Shown: piece by piece, positions 1 through 11,609 of the stretch
Layout of the letters: each line of letters begins with the position of its first letter
How positions within the stretch are numbered: position 1 is the stretch's first letter
Assembly: GCA_950295325.1 (NCBI GenBank)
Contig: OX485803.1
Location: 67,843,554 to 67,907,553, forward strand
DNA length: 64,000 nt
Source of the DNA: Polytrichum commune
Taxonomy: Eukaryota > Streptophyta > Polytrichopsida > Polytrichales > Polytrichaceae
Direction: 5' to 3'
The notes under the pieces: generated by a model
What the model was told of the DNA's origin: nothing
The model's input: the letters and a program-made list of their open reading frames with translations, nothing else
Database searches by the model: none
Program-made: the position numbers and the translations under genes

Positions 1-223
1 ATCAAGAATCTCGATCCTTCAGCCGCAATAAGTGTTTACATCAAAAGCTTGCTGTCTACATGGAGGAATCAAGCATTTCGATAATTTCGCATCACAAGTG
101 TTCTGCGGATCAAGAGCTTGCAGTCTCCAAGAAATTTATCAAAAAAATTGATCGTAACGGATATGGGTGTTGAGATCAAGTCTAGTCCTAAGATAACAGT
201 GTGGAATTGGAGGTGGTACCTAC
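1..223 (-). other. Start of second intron of the C2H2 gene
   Basis: Intron sequence after the donor at 223-218 (GTAGGT). The rest of finger 3 was searched for on the minus strand here and not found, so the next exon lies beyond the window edge. Confidence 0.6.
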
Positions 224-2010
224 CTCAATGTAAAATTTTTTGCCACACTTGCGGCAGCCGAATGGCTTCTCGCCCTCGGAGTGTTTGCGGCCGTAGTGTC
301 GCCGAAGTTCGTACAGGCCGACGAACGTCTTCTTGCACTTGGGGCAGCGCGAGGGGATCTTCTTGTTTTGGCCCGCCTTGAGGGACGAGGTGAGAGTGGG
401 GAGCGTCATGAGGCCGCCGCGGTTGGCAGCGCTGCCATCCGTGTAATGCGTCTTGTGGTGCATCTTCATGGTCTGCGGATTCTTAAACGTCTTGGCGCAC
501 CCCTCGTGCCCGCACCGGAACGGCCGTCGGTTCTGGATCAACGCCACGGGCACAACGTCCGCCTCCATGTCCTCGTCCACGTTCAACTCCACCTTCTGTA
601 GTTAATTCACACATTCACTCAACTATTGTAGCTTCACATCATTTAAGTAAGTTCACACATCTGCAATGTCATCATCGTGACTCGACGAGCAACACATCAC
701 TGTTCCACGAACTTAATTATTCCTCATCATTATTTGCAAGAAACTAAAGCCTCGAAATCTAAGCCTTGGAATTGATGGACAATGAGAATCTAGTAAGCCT
801 TGAGATTCGAAAAAGTGAATATACAAGAAATTTAAGCCTGGATATATAACGCCTAGGATTGATGGACAGTGAGAATCTAAGATTTGAAACTAAGTCATGA
901 TTCAATTGGTGGCCAGCGAAAATGTAAGAAATATGAGTCTGGATATCTAAGCCCTGGAGTTGATTGATGGACAGTGAGAATCTAAGCCTTCAAAACTAAA
1001 CCTACAATTTGATGACAGTGAAAATGCAAGAAATCTGAGCCTCGAAATTGATGGGCGAGGATATTAAGTTCTGTCATGAAACTACGTATGGTTTCTAAAC
1101 AAGTGACTGGATGGACTTGAGCCTACTAGACTCGTGATGAACCAGGAACAACACCTTCAGTCTAACGCGGAGGAATCTGTAAGTTAAGGAGAGGATAGAG
1201 GAGCACCTGCAAATCAGCCTGGGGATGATCAGGGGGTGGGAGGGAGGCTAACGGTAGAGGCTGTGACTCAAACACTGAAGTGGGGGTTGTCACACCACTG
1301 GCTACTGCATCCATTCTCGGCAACTCAGATGCAACCACTTGTTGATGGCATTGCCCTTGGAAGGCCGAAAACAAGGTCCCCAACCCTAGTGAATCCGAGT
1401 GCTGCTGCTGCTGCTCAATGAAATGATGCAAGGGAGAGTAACAGCCTAAGGGTGCTGCTGGCTGCACCATGTTCTTAAGAGTGCTAACTAGGTTAGGGTG
1501 CATGACTGGAGTGCAACCAGTGAGTTGCTGCAGAAACTCGGAGGTTTCACCGCCCAGGAGGATGTCCTCATCAGTGGGGTACACAAGTTGGGGGTTGCCA
1601 TGAGTTGCTGAAGAAATTTGGTTGAGAGGGTTAACATGAGAACCACTTGAGGGGTGCGGGCTGAAGAAAGGTTGGGTGGAATTAATTGCAGAAGAAGTAA
1701 CGGTGGTGGTAGTGGTGGTGGTGGTAATGGTGGAGGAGCTGGAGGGTTGTAGCTGCTCCCAGCAGCAAGCTCCTGATGATGATGGTGACCCAAAATTGTT
1801 GTTGGGAGTGCTGTCAGCTCCATGATTATTGTTGTTGTCGTTGTTGTTGTTGTTGGTGTTGGTGAAGAGAGATTGCCCAGCCATGGTCACCGCCCCATTG
1901 TTGTCGATAGAGGTCCCAGCGCTCAAAACTTGGTGGTAGAATAAGCTTTGGTGAGGGTCGCTGATGTGAAAGCTGTGTAGATTGGAGCAGGGGGGTGGAG
2001 CCACTGCCAT
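224..2010 (-). CDS. Plant C2H2 zinc-finger protein, 5' two exons (3' end outside window)
   Basis: Two exons join in phase: exon 1 2010..1207 (268 codons) and exon 2 595..224 (124 codons). The 611-bp intron has donor CAG|GTGCTC and acceptor CTACAG|AAG. Exon 2 ends at a strong donor, GAG|GTAGGT, so a third exon lies left of the window. Exon 1 is low-complexity (Asn-rich, Thr-rich and Gln-rich stretches), as in many plant transcription factors. Exon 2 carries finger 1 (CX4CX12HX3H, about residues 296-318), finger 2 (CX2CX12HX4H, about 352-373) and the CX2C half of finger 3 (382-385), which the intron splits. The start is ATG 2010 with G at +4. The open frame runs back to 2277 but begins there with TTG and has no ATG before 2010. 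By family it is probably a nuclear DNA-binding regulator; its targets cannot be read from the sequence. There are no stops or frameshifts, so it looks functional. Confidence 0.85.
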
Positions 2011-2266
2011 GATGAAAAGCCACGCCGCAAAATTAAGGATTTCAATCGCAACTCTAGAATTTTCACAGGTGATCAAAATTCTGGGTAAATTCAGCTTGTT
2101 CAATTTTGGAATGTCATCATTAACCTGCTGGAAAACCAGCTCGCGAGCGTGATTGAAGAATTGATCTCTCTGCAAGTCTAACGCAGTCGAAAAATCGGTG
2201 GCAATCCTGTCTGGATTCTCAAGGTTTGCAGGGGGGTGACAAAGGATAGGCAGACTTCTAAACCTA

Positions 2267-2311
2267 CTAGACTCCAAGCAGCAATTTAGTCTTTGTTTCT
2301 TTCTCGGCCAT
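2267..2311 (-). promoter_or_regulatory. Upstream ORF in the zinc-finger leader
   Basis: A 14-codon uORF (starts MAEKETK, stop TAG) begins at ATG 2311, downstream of the predicted start site and about 300 nt before the main ATG. An even shorter ATGATG uORF follows nearer the main ATG. Leaders with uORFs often lower translation; here that is inference. Confidence 0.35.
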
Positions 2312-2403
2312 TTATGGTAAAGAGATCCGACACTTGTTCCTTTTGGAAAAAAATCTCGAAACAGTTACAGTACTCAAACCCAAAACCTTGATGAATCCAT
2401 AAC

Positions 2404-2411
2404 CTTTTATA
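2404..2411 (-). promoter_or_regulatory. TATA box of the C2H2 gene
   Basis: TATAAAAG on the minus strand within CATATAAAAGG. It would put transcription start near 2375 and give a 5' leader of about 365 nt before ATG 2010. The position is inferred from the motif only. Confidence 0.5.
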
Positions 2412-4550
2412 TGCGGGACCACTACTGAACTTAAATTTCCATCATGGACACACACTCAAATGGCGATCTAAACTTGTACAACGCAAGTTCCCCCTTCCGC
2501 CGCCTTAAACTCCAACACTCACAACTCCGAAACCTAAGAGGAAGTCTAGAATTGATGCGAATTTTTTGATTACTTGTCAAACTCCCTGCTGCTAGACATA
2601 TGTAGATCTAGTGTAACTGCTCCTGTTCAGATCTACTCAACTTGAACTACCCTCTCATACAGAGACTTAGAATGCCAGCTAGACTTATGCGAACCTCCTT
2701 GGAGATCGGAACTACTCTCAGGGCCTTGCATTGTATTGCTTTTAACACTAGTACTAGCACTTAGCAACTCATGATCTCGATCACCAAGCTAACTTGCTCA
2801 AACTACTTGCAGCACACTTCTTCATCATCACAACTCATCACACCCTCCCTACCATTCTTAGTGAGTACTGATCCTCCTCTCTCCCTCTCCGAGACGCTAG
2901 AATGTCTCTCTGCAATATCTGGTAGTAGACACATATTTTGCACTCCGCCTCCGCAACTGGCATTCAAAATGTTGCTGCTGCTGCTTGATCTCCCAAGTCG
3001 ACGATTTGTGGAACAACTTTATGCATCTTCGGGTTACGCTAAGCTAAGCTAAGCTAATCTAGCTCAGATGCATTCCCTTCCGAGGTTGCCGAATGAAATG
3101 GAAGAGGAAGTTGGAATGCTCTTCTGTAGGCTCAACGATCATGGCAGACAAAGGCATCTAGATTCACAAACAAGGATACACTATTAGTTGGCGGAGCATC
3201 TATGAATATGATGAGTAAACTTTGGCACTGCAGGCCCACTGACACTGGGGCTCTCGGCCCCCTTGCTTACATTAGCAATTGCAAGGTTTCATCTGTCAGC
3301 TGGTGATGGCCCCACCTCCATAGCTCCACATCCCATACTATACCATACCAGAACCTATAACTAGCGGAGTCCCAATATAATTTCATCCTGCTCTAATTCG
3401 ATCGGCCAGCGATTACATTAAGCTAAGCCCGCCCCCTACACTGACACATCACGCGGTAGCATCTTGTAAAACCTCATCATCGACACATGCTGATCATCAC
3501 TCTAACTTAACAACAATAACAGCTTGGTGCTCATATATACTACTAAGTTCCTAAACTCACCAAACAGAGATTTCAGAGAGGCAGCTTAAAGGTAATGTGG
3601 GTGGTGTTCGGTTTATTTTTCATATTCTCCAACTTAATTCTACGCAACAAAACACGTGCGATTAGAAGACTACAATGAAGCATATTCAAACACTAGCTTA
3701 CAAATCAGATCTTGCATGATTTCGTTACGATGGTTACCGGAAGTGCATGTTTGTTGTTTCCTCGATTAAATAAGTAAGTCCTTCCAAGTGTGCTGGCTAT
3801 TGAGTGTGAAGTGATTAATCATATTTGAAGACGTAGTCCAATGCCTTGGAAACATGTGTCATTACGGTGTTTGTTCTTTGATTCTCACTTAACTACACAC
3901 CAATCAAATATATGTGTACAAATCAAGGAAAGTAACTAAACAACACCCACATGCCCTAAGTTGTTGTTGCAATAAAGCACCCACAACTGGTGGAGAATTT
4001 TAACAGAATTGGCAACGTGTTTGCCACGATCCACGCACATATAAGAAATTGTAATTGTGCTTAATTCAAGTAAGTTGCACCTGAAATACGTAAGTACTCT
4101 ACGAGACTAGTTCCACCTTGCATTTGTGCCCCAAGTTCATACAACTAAGTTAGAGGTTCCCCTAGCCATATAAACTCATCATGTGAGACGTAAACACATG
4201 GGGTTGTGAACAATTTCATCCCTAATATTATGTAAGACCATGTTAATTACTATAATATTCAAGAAAATCATCCGCTTTCAATCTTCAAAATGTGTTTACC
4301 TCCAAAGAATAGTTGCTAGTAGTATTTTCCTTTGTTAAAAAAACAAAGAAGAAGAAGAAATTATCTAAATAATACTTTTCAAAACATTGAACTTAAATAA
4401 ATTATAAAAATTACATGTTGTATCAATTTCAAATTTGGCATGTGTATCATTGAGATGGTTATGTATGCATGATAATTAATTTTGAATACAATATTCATCT
4501 TTGATGAACTAAATGACAAATTTTTAACAATGGGCATGGTACCATTTCAA
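2412..4550. other. Upstream intergenic region
   Basis: No coding gene recognised. It holds a short GCTAA-type run at about 3037-3057. About 3595-3920 resembles 47410-47710 (shared stretches such as GACGCAACAAAAC / TACGCAACAAAAC and GTGCATGT.TGTTG), so this is a dispersed repeat. Cis-elements of the zinc-finger gene probably lie in its first kilobase, but none can be assigned. Confidence 0.4.
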
Positions 4551-4552
4551 CA

Positions 4553-4669
4553 ATGTGCATGGATTTCATAGGGCCAATTGAGCCAACAATGCGTTATGTG
4601 CATAATCGTTATATACCAGTAATCATTGAATATGTCAAAAAGTGGGTAGAGGCTAAAGCCTTATTGACA
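4553..4669 (+). pseudogene. Ty3/gypsy integrase fragment
   Basis: The translation MDFIGPIEP...RYIPVIIEY followed by KKWVEAKAL matches the start of the integrase catalytic core in plant gypsy elements (family pattern D-F-x-G-P-h, then K-W-V-E-A). Only about 39 residues are recognisable; the frame then runs into unrelated sequence. No LTRs or other pol domains are visible around it. It is a short relic, not a gene. Confidence 0.7.
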
Positions 4670-5648
4670 TGGTGTGTTGCATATCATAATCATTTGATCA
4701 AAGAGAGTAAGTTGAGAAAAAATGACCATTTGCATGAAAGTAGTTGTTACAAAATAAATTTGAGAATTAGAGATATATTTGTCTTCCATATTCAAAACTA
4801 TGCATTTGGCAGTCAAAAATAAAAACAAAAAAATCATAATCATTGTACACGTGTAAATTGTCTTAACAAGAACTTGTATAAATCACAAGTGCATTTATAG
4901 AAGAAGAAGAGCAAATGATCAGAGATAGATAGAACCTCCGGTCCCTTTTTGCAAGGGGCCGGCGTGAATAAAGTGTCCATTCGTAATGCCAATGACCCGA
5001 TGCCCGCAAATGATCACAAATATATGTTGTAACTCCTTCAACTCGATGGATAGCTAAGAGAAGGGTTCATCCTCACATGTGCCCATGCCACCCAACATAA
5101 CCACAAATTTGTTAAGATTCGCGCATTTGGTGTTTATGACCACATTTGTATATGGTTGATTATTGTTGTGATGACCGCAATTTGTAATTTTAATTTTTAA
5201 TTTTTGAACAATGCATAAGCCCAAATTTACTTAAGTCTTGGTTAGAAGCATACACAAGGTTTCTTTAGATGAACACAACTTCTTATTGCATTGACAACTA
5301 CATTGATTCTCCCAATCAGAGCATGTGATACCGATTTCTAAAACACATACTATTTTGGCAAGTCTCAAAATTAGCAAGGACAATTTTTTTTGATAAGTGA
5401 AACTAAATTCATGAATACATGCTCATTTACCATACATTTCAAGAAAAATTAGTTTGCGCTCTCAAGTGTAAAAAAAATGCAAAAGTGAATAGTGCTAGGC
5501 TGAATAGTGTTGGTACTTTCAGTGAGTAGTGTTGCTATGGATACTAGTATTTTCATAGAATAGTATTGGGATGAACAAAGCTTCCTAGATCTTTTGGTGA
5601 CACTAATTTCATAGTACAAAAATTTAGTATCACCTTCATTAATTTCCC
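4670..5648. other. AT-rich intergenic DNA
   Basis: No recognisable gene, RNA or element. The last 8 bases (AATTTCCC, 5641-5648) are the left target duplication of the following MITE. Confidence 0.4.
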
Positions 5649-6056
5649 CACGGGGAGGTCACTCCATTGTCAAGTTGAACACCACGTGCGAACAAAAAAA
5701 AATATAAAATAATATAAAGCATCACCAAAATGGGTCAAAATTTTATCAATTTTTTTTCATGAGTAGATATACAGGGTATCTATTACATAGTAAAAAATGG
5801 TAACCAAATTTGATGATTTTTTTTCTTCTAAAACATATTGTTTCTAACTAGAATGATGCATAATTGAACTAAAACGAATACTAAAAAAAATGAAGATGAC
5901 TAAATCTTTTTTAAATGTACAAAGGATACTATCAATGGTTATGTATATGTAAAAAAAATATCATAAATTTTGAAATGATCTATGGCATGTAATATAGGGG
6001 TAGCAAACTTTGTTTGCATGTGGTGTTCAACTTGACAATGGAGTGACCTCCCCGTG
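5649..6056. mobile_element. hAT-type MITE, 408 bp
   Basis: Near-identical terminal inverted repeats of about 47 bp start CACGGGGAGGTCACTCCATT; the right copy ends at 6056. It is flanked by an exact 8-bp direct repeat AATTTCCC (5641-5648 and 6057-6064). An 8-bp target duplication is typical of hAT transposons. The interior is AT-rich and non-coding, so the element is non-autonomous. Its TIR contains CACGTGCGAACAAA, also seen in the G/C-run repeat family at 48.5-54.2 kb. Confidence 0.9.
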
Positions 6057-6340
6057 AATTTCCCACATGCACTATTTGCCCTCCCTCACTAATTGGGATA
6101 ACTAGTGTAGTACAAAGTTAATTTACTTCAACAAGTATAAACATGGTCATATATGCTAACATTTCTCTATCTATGAGCAAGGTGGGTGTTATTTTATGCA
6201 CCTTTTTTTATTACATGAGGTAAGATGCAAGATATAAATGTGTTCGGGTCCTATTATCTCTTTACCCTTATAAAAAATCACATACAAACTAAAAGTCGTC
6301 TGCAATCATAAGAAATCTAGCAAATGGTCCAAAGCCTATT
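6057..6340. other. Intergenic spacer
   Basis: Right target duplication of the MITE (6057-6064), then AT-rich DNA with nothing recognised. Confidence 0.4.
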
Positions 6341-6706
6341 TTGAACTTCATGTTGTTTCTTTATAGCCTAGGTTGCAACTAATATTCATCCATAAGTGAT
6401 CTCATCTTATTAAATGACAACATAGATGTCTTTGATCCTAATTGAGCCTTGAGGCATATTTTTTGAACTTCATGTTGTTTCTTTATAGCCTAGGTTGCAA
6501 CTAATATTCATCCATAGGTGATCTCATCTTATTAAATGACAACATAGATGTCTTTGATCCTAATTGAGCCTTGAGGCATATTTTTTGAACTTCATGTTGT
6601 TTCTTTATAGCCTAGGTTGCAACTAATATTCATCCATAAGTGATCTCATCTTATTAAATGACAACATAGATGTCTTTAATCCTATTTAAGCCTTGAGGCA
6701 TATTTG
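6341..6706. repeat. Tandem repeat, 122 bp x 3
   Basis: Three near-identical 122-bp units begin TTGAACTTCATGTTGTTTCT at 6341, 6463 and 6585. They differ by only a few bases, so the amplification is recent. Confidence 0.95.
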
Positions 6707-6910
6707 GATTGATCTCATGACATCATATGTGATAATTAAAAGTTGTTGATTTATATGATGGCAGGTGCAATAACTTAAGAGTTACTGATGTATATGACAA
6801 CAAACACAATAACTAAGAGTTATTAGATTACATGACCGCAAATGTAATATCTAGTATAAGTACTGAGATAATTCTAGGGGCCACTTATAAATGAGGAGAT
6901 AGGCAACCTT

Positions 6911-6932
6911 AGAGAGAGAGAGAGAGAGAGAG
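6911..6932. repeat. (AG)11 microsatellite
   Basis: Uninterrupted AG repeat. Confidence 0.95.
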
Positions 6933-7845
6933 TCGAATGGGATGTACTCCAATTGAGTCAATCATAAACTTGTAGGGGGTATATTTTGAATGCTAAGTCG
7001 CTTTTGAATGTATTTACCTGGTTTGCAACTAAGAAATTGTAATTATAACCTAACTCAAGTATTAATGACACCAACATCCGTAAGCATTGCGGCATACAAC
7101 TAACAAAGTTTGATAACATCTTGGAATTTGTTTGATGGTCCCCTTGGTTTAACGATGAGACCACCCAAATAGGTTGTCTCAACAAAATTAATGATGATTG
7201 TTTGCTTGCTATTATGTCCAATGACCAAGGCTTTTAAAATGTGATGTGGAATTCTCTCTATCATGGCTCCAGACCAAGAGGCCATGACCATGGGAAACCC
7301 TCAATCATGTTTACTCTCCACCCTTGGTCACTATTGCAAGCAGGCACATAGAGATTATCTAGTCGCAATGATTTATATAACCAAACGAAAAATGCCTAGT
7401 AACCGCTCCAACAAGTCTTTATGCATTTGTGTCCAAAGTTCACACAACCATGTAAAGTCAAGCTCATTTGGAGGGATTGAAAAAGTGTGAACTGTGAAGT
7501 CAAATTCCATAGACAACATATAGTTGTAATGTGCATTTCAAAATGAATGAAACATGTTGAAAAAAAAGTATTCCAAATGTGTTGAAACGTTTTGAAACAC
7601 ATGAATCTCATGGGAAAAAACTAGAGTATGTTATAAGCTCTAGGATTGCAATGCATCATTTGTACAAAGCCCTTACAAGGCTAAAGTATGGTTTTTTGCG
7701 AGAATGAGCATGAGGTCATCATAAATGTCAAACCCTTGTGAACCATAAGAAATTAAATCATCTTAACTACTCAAATGGTCATCATGACTACCAATTTTGA
7801 AATCATCATCATCATCATCATCATAAGTGTTGCTTTCCAAATCGC
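6933..7845. other. Intergenic region with an ATC microsatellite
   Basis: No coding gene recognised. A CAT/ATC run lies at about 7804-7824. Parts of 7010-7450 resemble 4040-4150 (AAGAAATTGTAATT, GCATTTGTG.CC.AAGTTCA), suggesting a diverged dispersed repeat. Confidence 0.35.
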
Positions 7846-8644
7846 TTATTGCAAGAAAAAACTTTGGCTTGAAGTAGACATTTCTTGAAATTGAGATTCA
7901 TTTGTTGAAGCTTGCATGGTCAAAACTTCACTCAAACTCTTAGATTCCCATTTCCATGGCACACGTTGAGATGGCCAAGCTCTTTCTTCATACAAGAAAG
8001 AGTAATGATCTTTACTTTCCAACCGAGAAGACAAAGAAGGAACCTTGGTAATGTCAATTTCATCAAGATTTAGTACGTGAATGGCATCATCTATTCCCAT
8101 GCTCTCCAACATCCTCAAGTTCGTTTGAATAAAAACCAACTTTTTCATTTGAGAGAAGGATAACATGTTGCATCTTTTAGTTTGTACCAAGTTGAAGGTC
8201 GTCCAATTCTACTCACTCACAAAGGAACAACAATCTTATGATAACACATGTAATGCCGTATATATGCTGTAAATGTAGCATTTGTTTCCCATACTTTTCC
8301 CACCAAGAAACACGTCTCAATGTTGGTTCTCTCAAAATAGCTTCTCCTCTAGAAAAATGTCTTTCTTTGTGTAAACACTTTAGAAGAGAATCTTCCAGCT
8401 CATTCTTCATAATAGAATCAACACATACCATATCCAAATATGCACTCCATCCATCTTGTAGAAGAGGGGAAATAATGCTAAATTCAAACTCCACAATGGG
8501 TGCAATATTTGAGATACCATATGCAGAGGATGTTGGAGCCAACTCCATCTCGATGTTAATTTGTCCTTCACCTAGGAAACATAGGAGCAACACATGCACA
8601 ACCTCAACAAAATTCGAAACCCTAAACCCATACTCTTGTTTCAA
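7846..8644 (-). pseudogene. hAT transposase C-terminal remnant
   Basis: Two minus-strand open frames (8644..8213 and 8190..7846) read in succession as the C-terminal half of a hAT transposase. The key stretch is WWEKYGKQMLHLQHI near 8300, the start of the hAT dimerisation domain, followed after a break by a segment like MKKLVFIQTNLRML, the usual end of that domain. The highly conserved core between them is damaged and frame-shifted. No N-terminal BED finger or catalytic part is seen upstream, where another MITE sits. It is not functional. An intact relative elsewhere could have moved MITEs such as 5649-6056. Confidence 0.65.
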
Positions 8645-8769
8645 AACACCAATCGAAACGAATGTTTCTATTCATTTCAAAACGGACAAAAAATGTGTTT
8701 CATTACAATTATGAGAAATAACAACCCTAAAATTGACCAAGTAATTATAAACCTTATTGTAGGGAGTAA

Positions 8770-9122
8770 GGGCCGGTTCACACTATGGCCAAACTTTGAG
8801 AGGAGAAGCGTTTGGACCAATGAAAATGCATAAATGTCCAAAGTCCGTCCTCTCGGCCTTCACACTAGAGGCCGAAGTCCAAAGGACGTCGCCTCCAAAA
8901 GAGCCTAGGTGGCAGTACTTTTAGGAAGTTATGGCGCCAAGAGTTCGGCCTCTCAAGCCAAGTTTGGGTTGAGCAAAATGCTCGACCCAAACTTCCGTCG
9001 AGAGGCCGATCTTTTTTTTCATTAAAATATTCAAAATCTGAATATAGCTTCTCCTCTCGACATAGTTTGGTCCAGAAAAGTGACGCTTCTCCTCTCGACT
9101 TGGGCATAGTGTGAACTGGCCC
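8770..9122. mobile_element. Tourist/PIF-Harbinger-like MITE, 353 bp
   Basis: The terminal inverted repeat starts GGGCCGGTTCACACTATG on the left and GGGCCAGTTCACACTATG read inward from the right, and extends about 45 bp imperfectly. Flanking triplets are TAA (left) and CAA (right), close to the 3-bp TAA/TTA duplication of this superfamily. The interior contains nested inverted repeats (for example arms GTTTGGGT-GAGCA / TGCTCGACCCAAAC around 8957-8991), so the whole element can fold back. Non-coding. Confidence 0.75.
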
Positions 9123-11010
9123 CAAGTTTTCAGTAGAGTCGGCACTCCTCATGGCTCATGGACCATGACGGACATGTTTAGGGTTGGGCCTTAAGTGGCT
9201 TGTTTTCTTGATTGGACCCCTATATATTTAATTGGTATGTGATTTGGTGAGGATCAAAGAGCAAACATCATAAAGACACATGTTTAAAAGAGATTGGACT
9301 ATGCCTTCAAATATCATAACTACTTGACATTGAATAGTGAACACAATTGGGAGGACCTAACAAACACACTTGTACTTCCAATAAGCCATTACCACATCAA
9401 GGGAGGTTAGATTTTCAATCCATTTTTTCCCATATTTTTCATAGTAGATTTGCAAATGATACACGTGTTTTGTAGTGGAAATCTAATTCGTGGAAGCTGG
9501 AGAACATGAAAAATGAATCAAATAAAACCCACATACATGAGTGGAATTGGTAGCCTTTGGAAATCTGGAACACAAGTTAAAATCATTCTAATGAACTACA
9601 ATGATATGTGCAATTAATAGGTTGCCTTTGCAAATAAGTCACCTCTTTACCCATGCAAATTACCATTGCTCAAAATCAAATTACGAATACTCATAGCTTT
9701 GTTTATCAACCCACGTGGCAACCACAGTGAGAACATATTTCATTTATAATGTTATTGTAGTAAAAAATATCAAAAATACTGTGGAATATCAATAAATTAG
9801 AGTCAGGCAACCTAATTGCACATATTAGCATACACAACAATCCTTAAATCGTGCAACTGAAGAGGGTCATCAATACTTAGGCTTGATATCCAAACACCCC
9901 ATTCTTTTGGCACTTACTTATAGCCTCCCCACACAAGCTGGTGGTGAGGCCAGTCAGAGGCTCCCACCAGGAGGGGTGAATTTTTAAATAACTTTACAAC
10001 AATGTCATCGACTGGTCGCATCTGTCCTGCCACTCGCTCGTTCGCTGATGCGCAAGGTAATTCGCACTACATAATATTGAGCGAGATAATTTCGCACTTC
10101 TAGATAATTTCAAGCGAGATAAATCACTACGTTTTCACCTTCGCAATGAGTGACTCTACATAGAGGCCACAAAACTCATCTCTCTCCATAGCTACACTGA
10201 ATATGATACCTAGGTATACGACTTTTCGGCAAAGAGACCGAAGGGGGACTTCATTGAACGAGGATAAGTAATAACGTCAGTATGCTAAGTTCTGAATGAG
10301 AAGATGTGGATGAGAAGAACCTCTCTCCTCACCTAGAGTATAGGCTCTAGAAAGAGCACAATTAATGACTAATTTCCAAAACCTTGATTAATGAACCCAT
10401 TGAAGGCTATAAAAAAAAGCTGCGGTATAATAATAATTTGGCACTCAAGTGCATTATCCGCACTTGGACTCGTAGCTTCCCGGATCGATGCCACCTCAGG
10501 CCCACTCAAACCCTAGAAACATACTCCGAGGCCCATCACATTGTAACATGTTCGTCCATTGCTGAGTGGGCCAACTTCGAACCCTCCGACTCACCAAACT
10601 ATCTTGTTACTTTTTATTGATTAACATCATTGAAGTTGTGTTGTGTCATCATAACTGAAGACCTGATCAAAGGCCTCACCACATGGCCGGCAGTTAATAT
10701 TTAGCTGCAATTGTGGTGAGTCACAGCAACAAAAGAACCGGATATTAATCCCGCCCACTTTTCTGGAAATCGTCCAGCGGCCAAAAATCCATGGGAAAAT
10801 TTCAAGACACCTGTGGGGATCATGATTTGGTGCAATTAATTGGCATGCACAAGTTTAATTGTAAACCCACAAAGTCCTCAACAAGCGGCTCTACAAACGC
10901 TACTACTGTGACTATTTCCTGGTAATATGGGCAAGAGGGGATCCTTGCATAAGAAAAAGAATCACTAACATTGGCATTATTACCGACGTGAATTCTGATT
11001 TTCTTGGTTT
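9123..11010. other. Intergenic region
   Basis: No supported gene. ORFs here are short and unlike known proteins. A little local repetition of GCGAGATAA-like words occurs near 10080-10130. Confidence 0.4.
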
Positions 11011-11014
11011 TGTT

Positions 11015-11240
11015 GCGTTTTTTTTTTTTTTTTTTTTAAAAAAAAATTTTAGTGAGATAGAAGGCCGACAAGCCAATGCCAAAGCACAGGATGCAGTTGA
11101 TCACCTGGAAAGTTTTTCATCAAGTAGAGAGGAGATTTCACAGCCGGGATTCGAACCGCCAACCTCTTCCTTGAGATTTGGGTATCTCTCCACCATCATC
11201 CGGTAGTTTAAGGTCATCTCGGACCCTGGTCTTGTTGCGT
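11015..11240 (-). mobile_element. tRNA-derived SINE-like element
   Basis: On the minus strand an exact RNA polymerase III B box GGTTCGAATCC (11157..11147) is followed by about 100 bp of unique body and a T/A-run tail (plus strand poly-T 11019-11037). The 3' end carries TTGGCTTGTCGGCCTTCTAT; a related 3' end occurs at 23.75 kb. The tRNA cloverleaf is not complete, so this is a retroposed SINE rather than a tRNA gene. The 5' limit is uncertain. Confidence 0.55.
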
Positions 11241-11600
11241 TCAAGAGCCTCTTTGGTGCATGATGGGGTATACTGTCTACTTTGAAGTAGGTGGGTTCTA
11301 AATTTTGAGTGTTGTGTTGACATATCGAATGCCCCTATTGGGGGAGGGGGTTGTAATATGTTTGTTTAGAACAGGGTATGTGAGATACTTGATAGTTATT
11401 TGGTGTGTTATTTTCATTGGTTGCTATCAAAAAAAAAAGTAACCTCATCACTACACTATACACAACAATTAGGGAGTGTGAGAAATTAGCGAAGGTGATA
11501 TTGAATTACTTCACGTTATGAATTAGTGCCACCAAAAGATCCTAGATCTAAGACCAGAAATCATCATTCATCTCAACACTTGGCACTATTCATTAAATGT
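11241..11600. other. Intergenic spacer
   Basis: Nothing recognised apart from an A-run at about 11430-11440. Confidence 0.3.
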
Positions 11601-11609
11601 ATCGGCACT

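Noticed and set aside
281..601. 106-codon plus-strand frame opposite the zinc fingers
   Set aside because: Antisense shadow of the zinc-finger exon, which has real domains and splice sites.
2011..2277. Possible N-terminal extension of the zinc-finger protein to 2277
   Set aside because: The first codon there is TTG, and there is no in-frame ATG before 2010; an AUG with better context is available.
11140..11160. tRNA gene
   Set aside because: An exact B box is present, but no acceptor stem or anticodon arm can be folded around it; a tail is present, so SINE is the better call.
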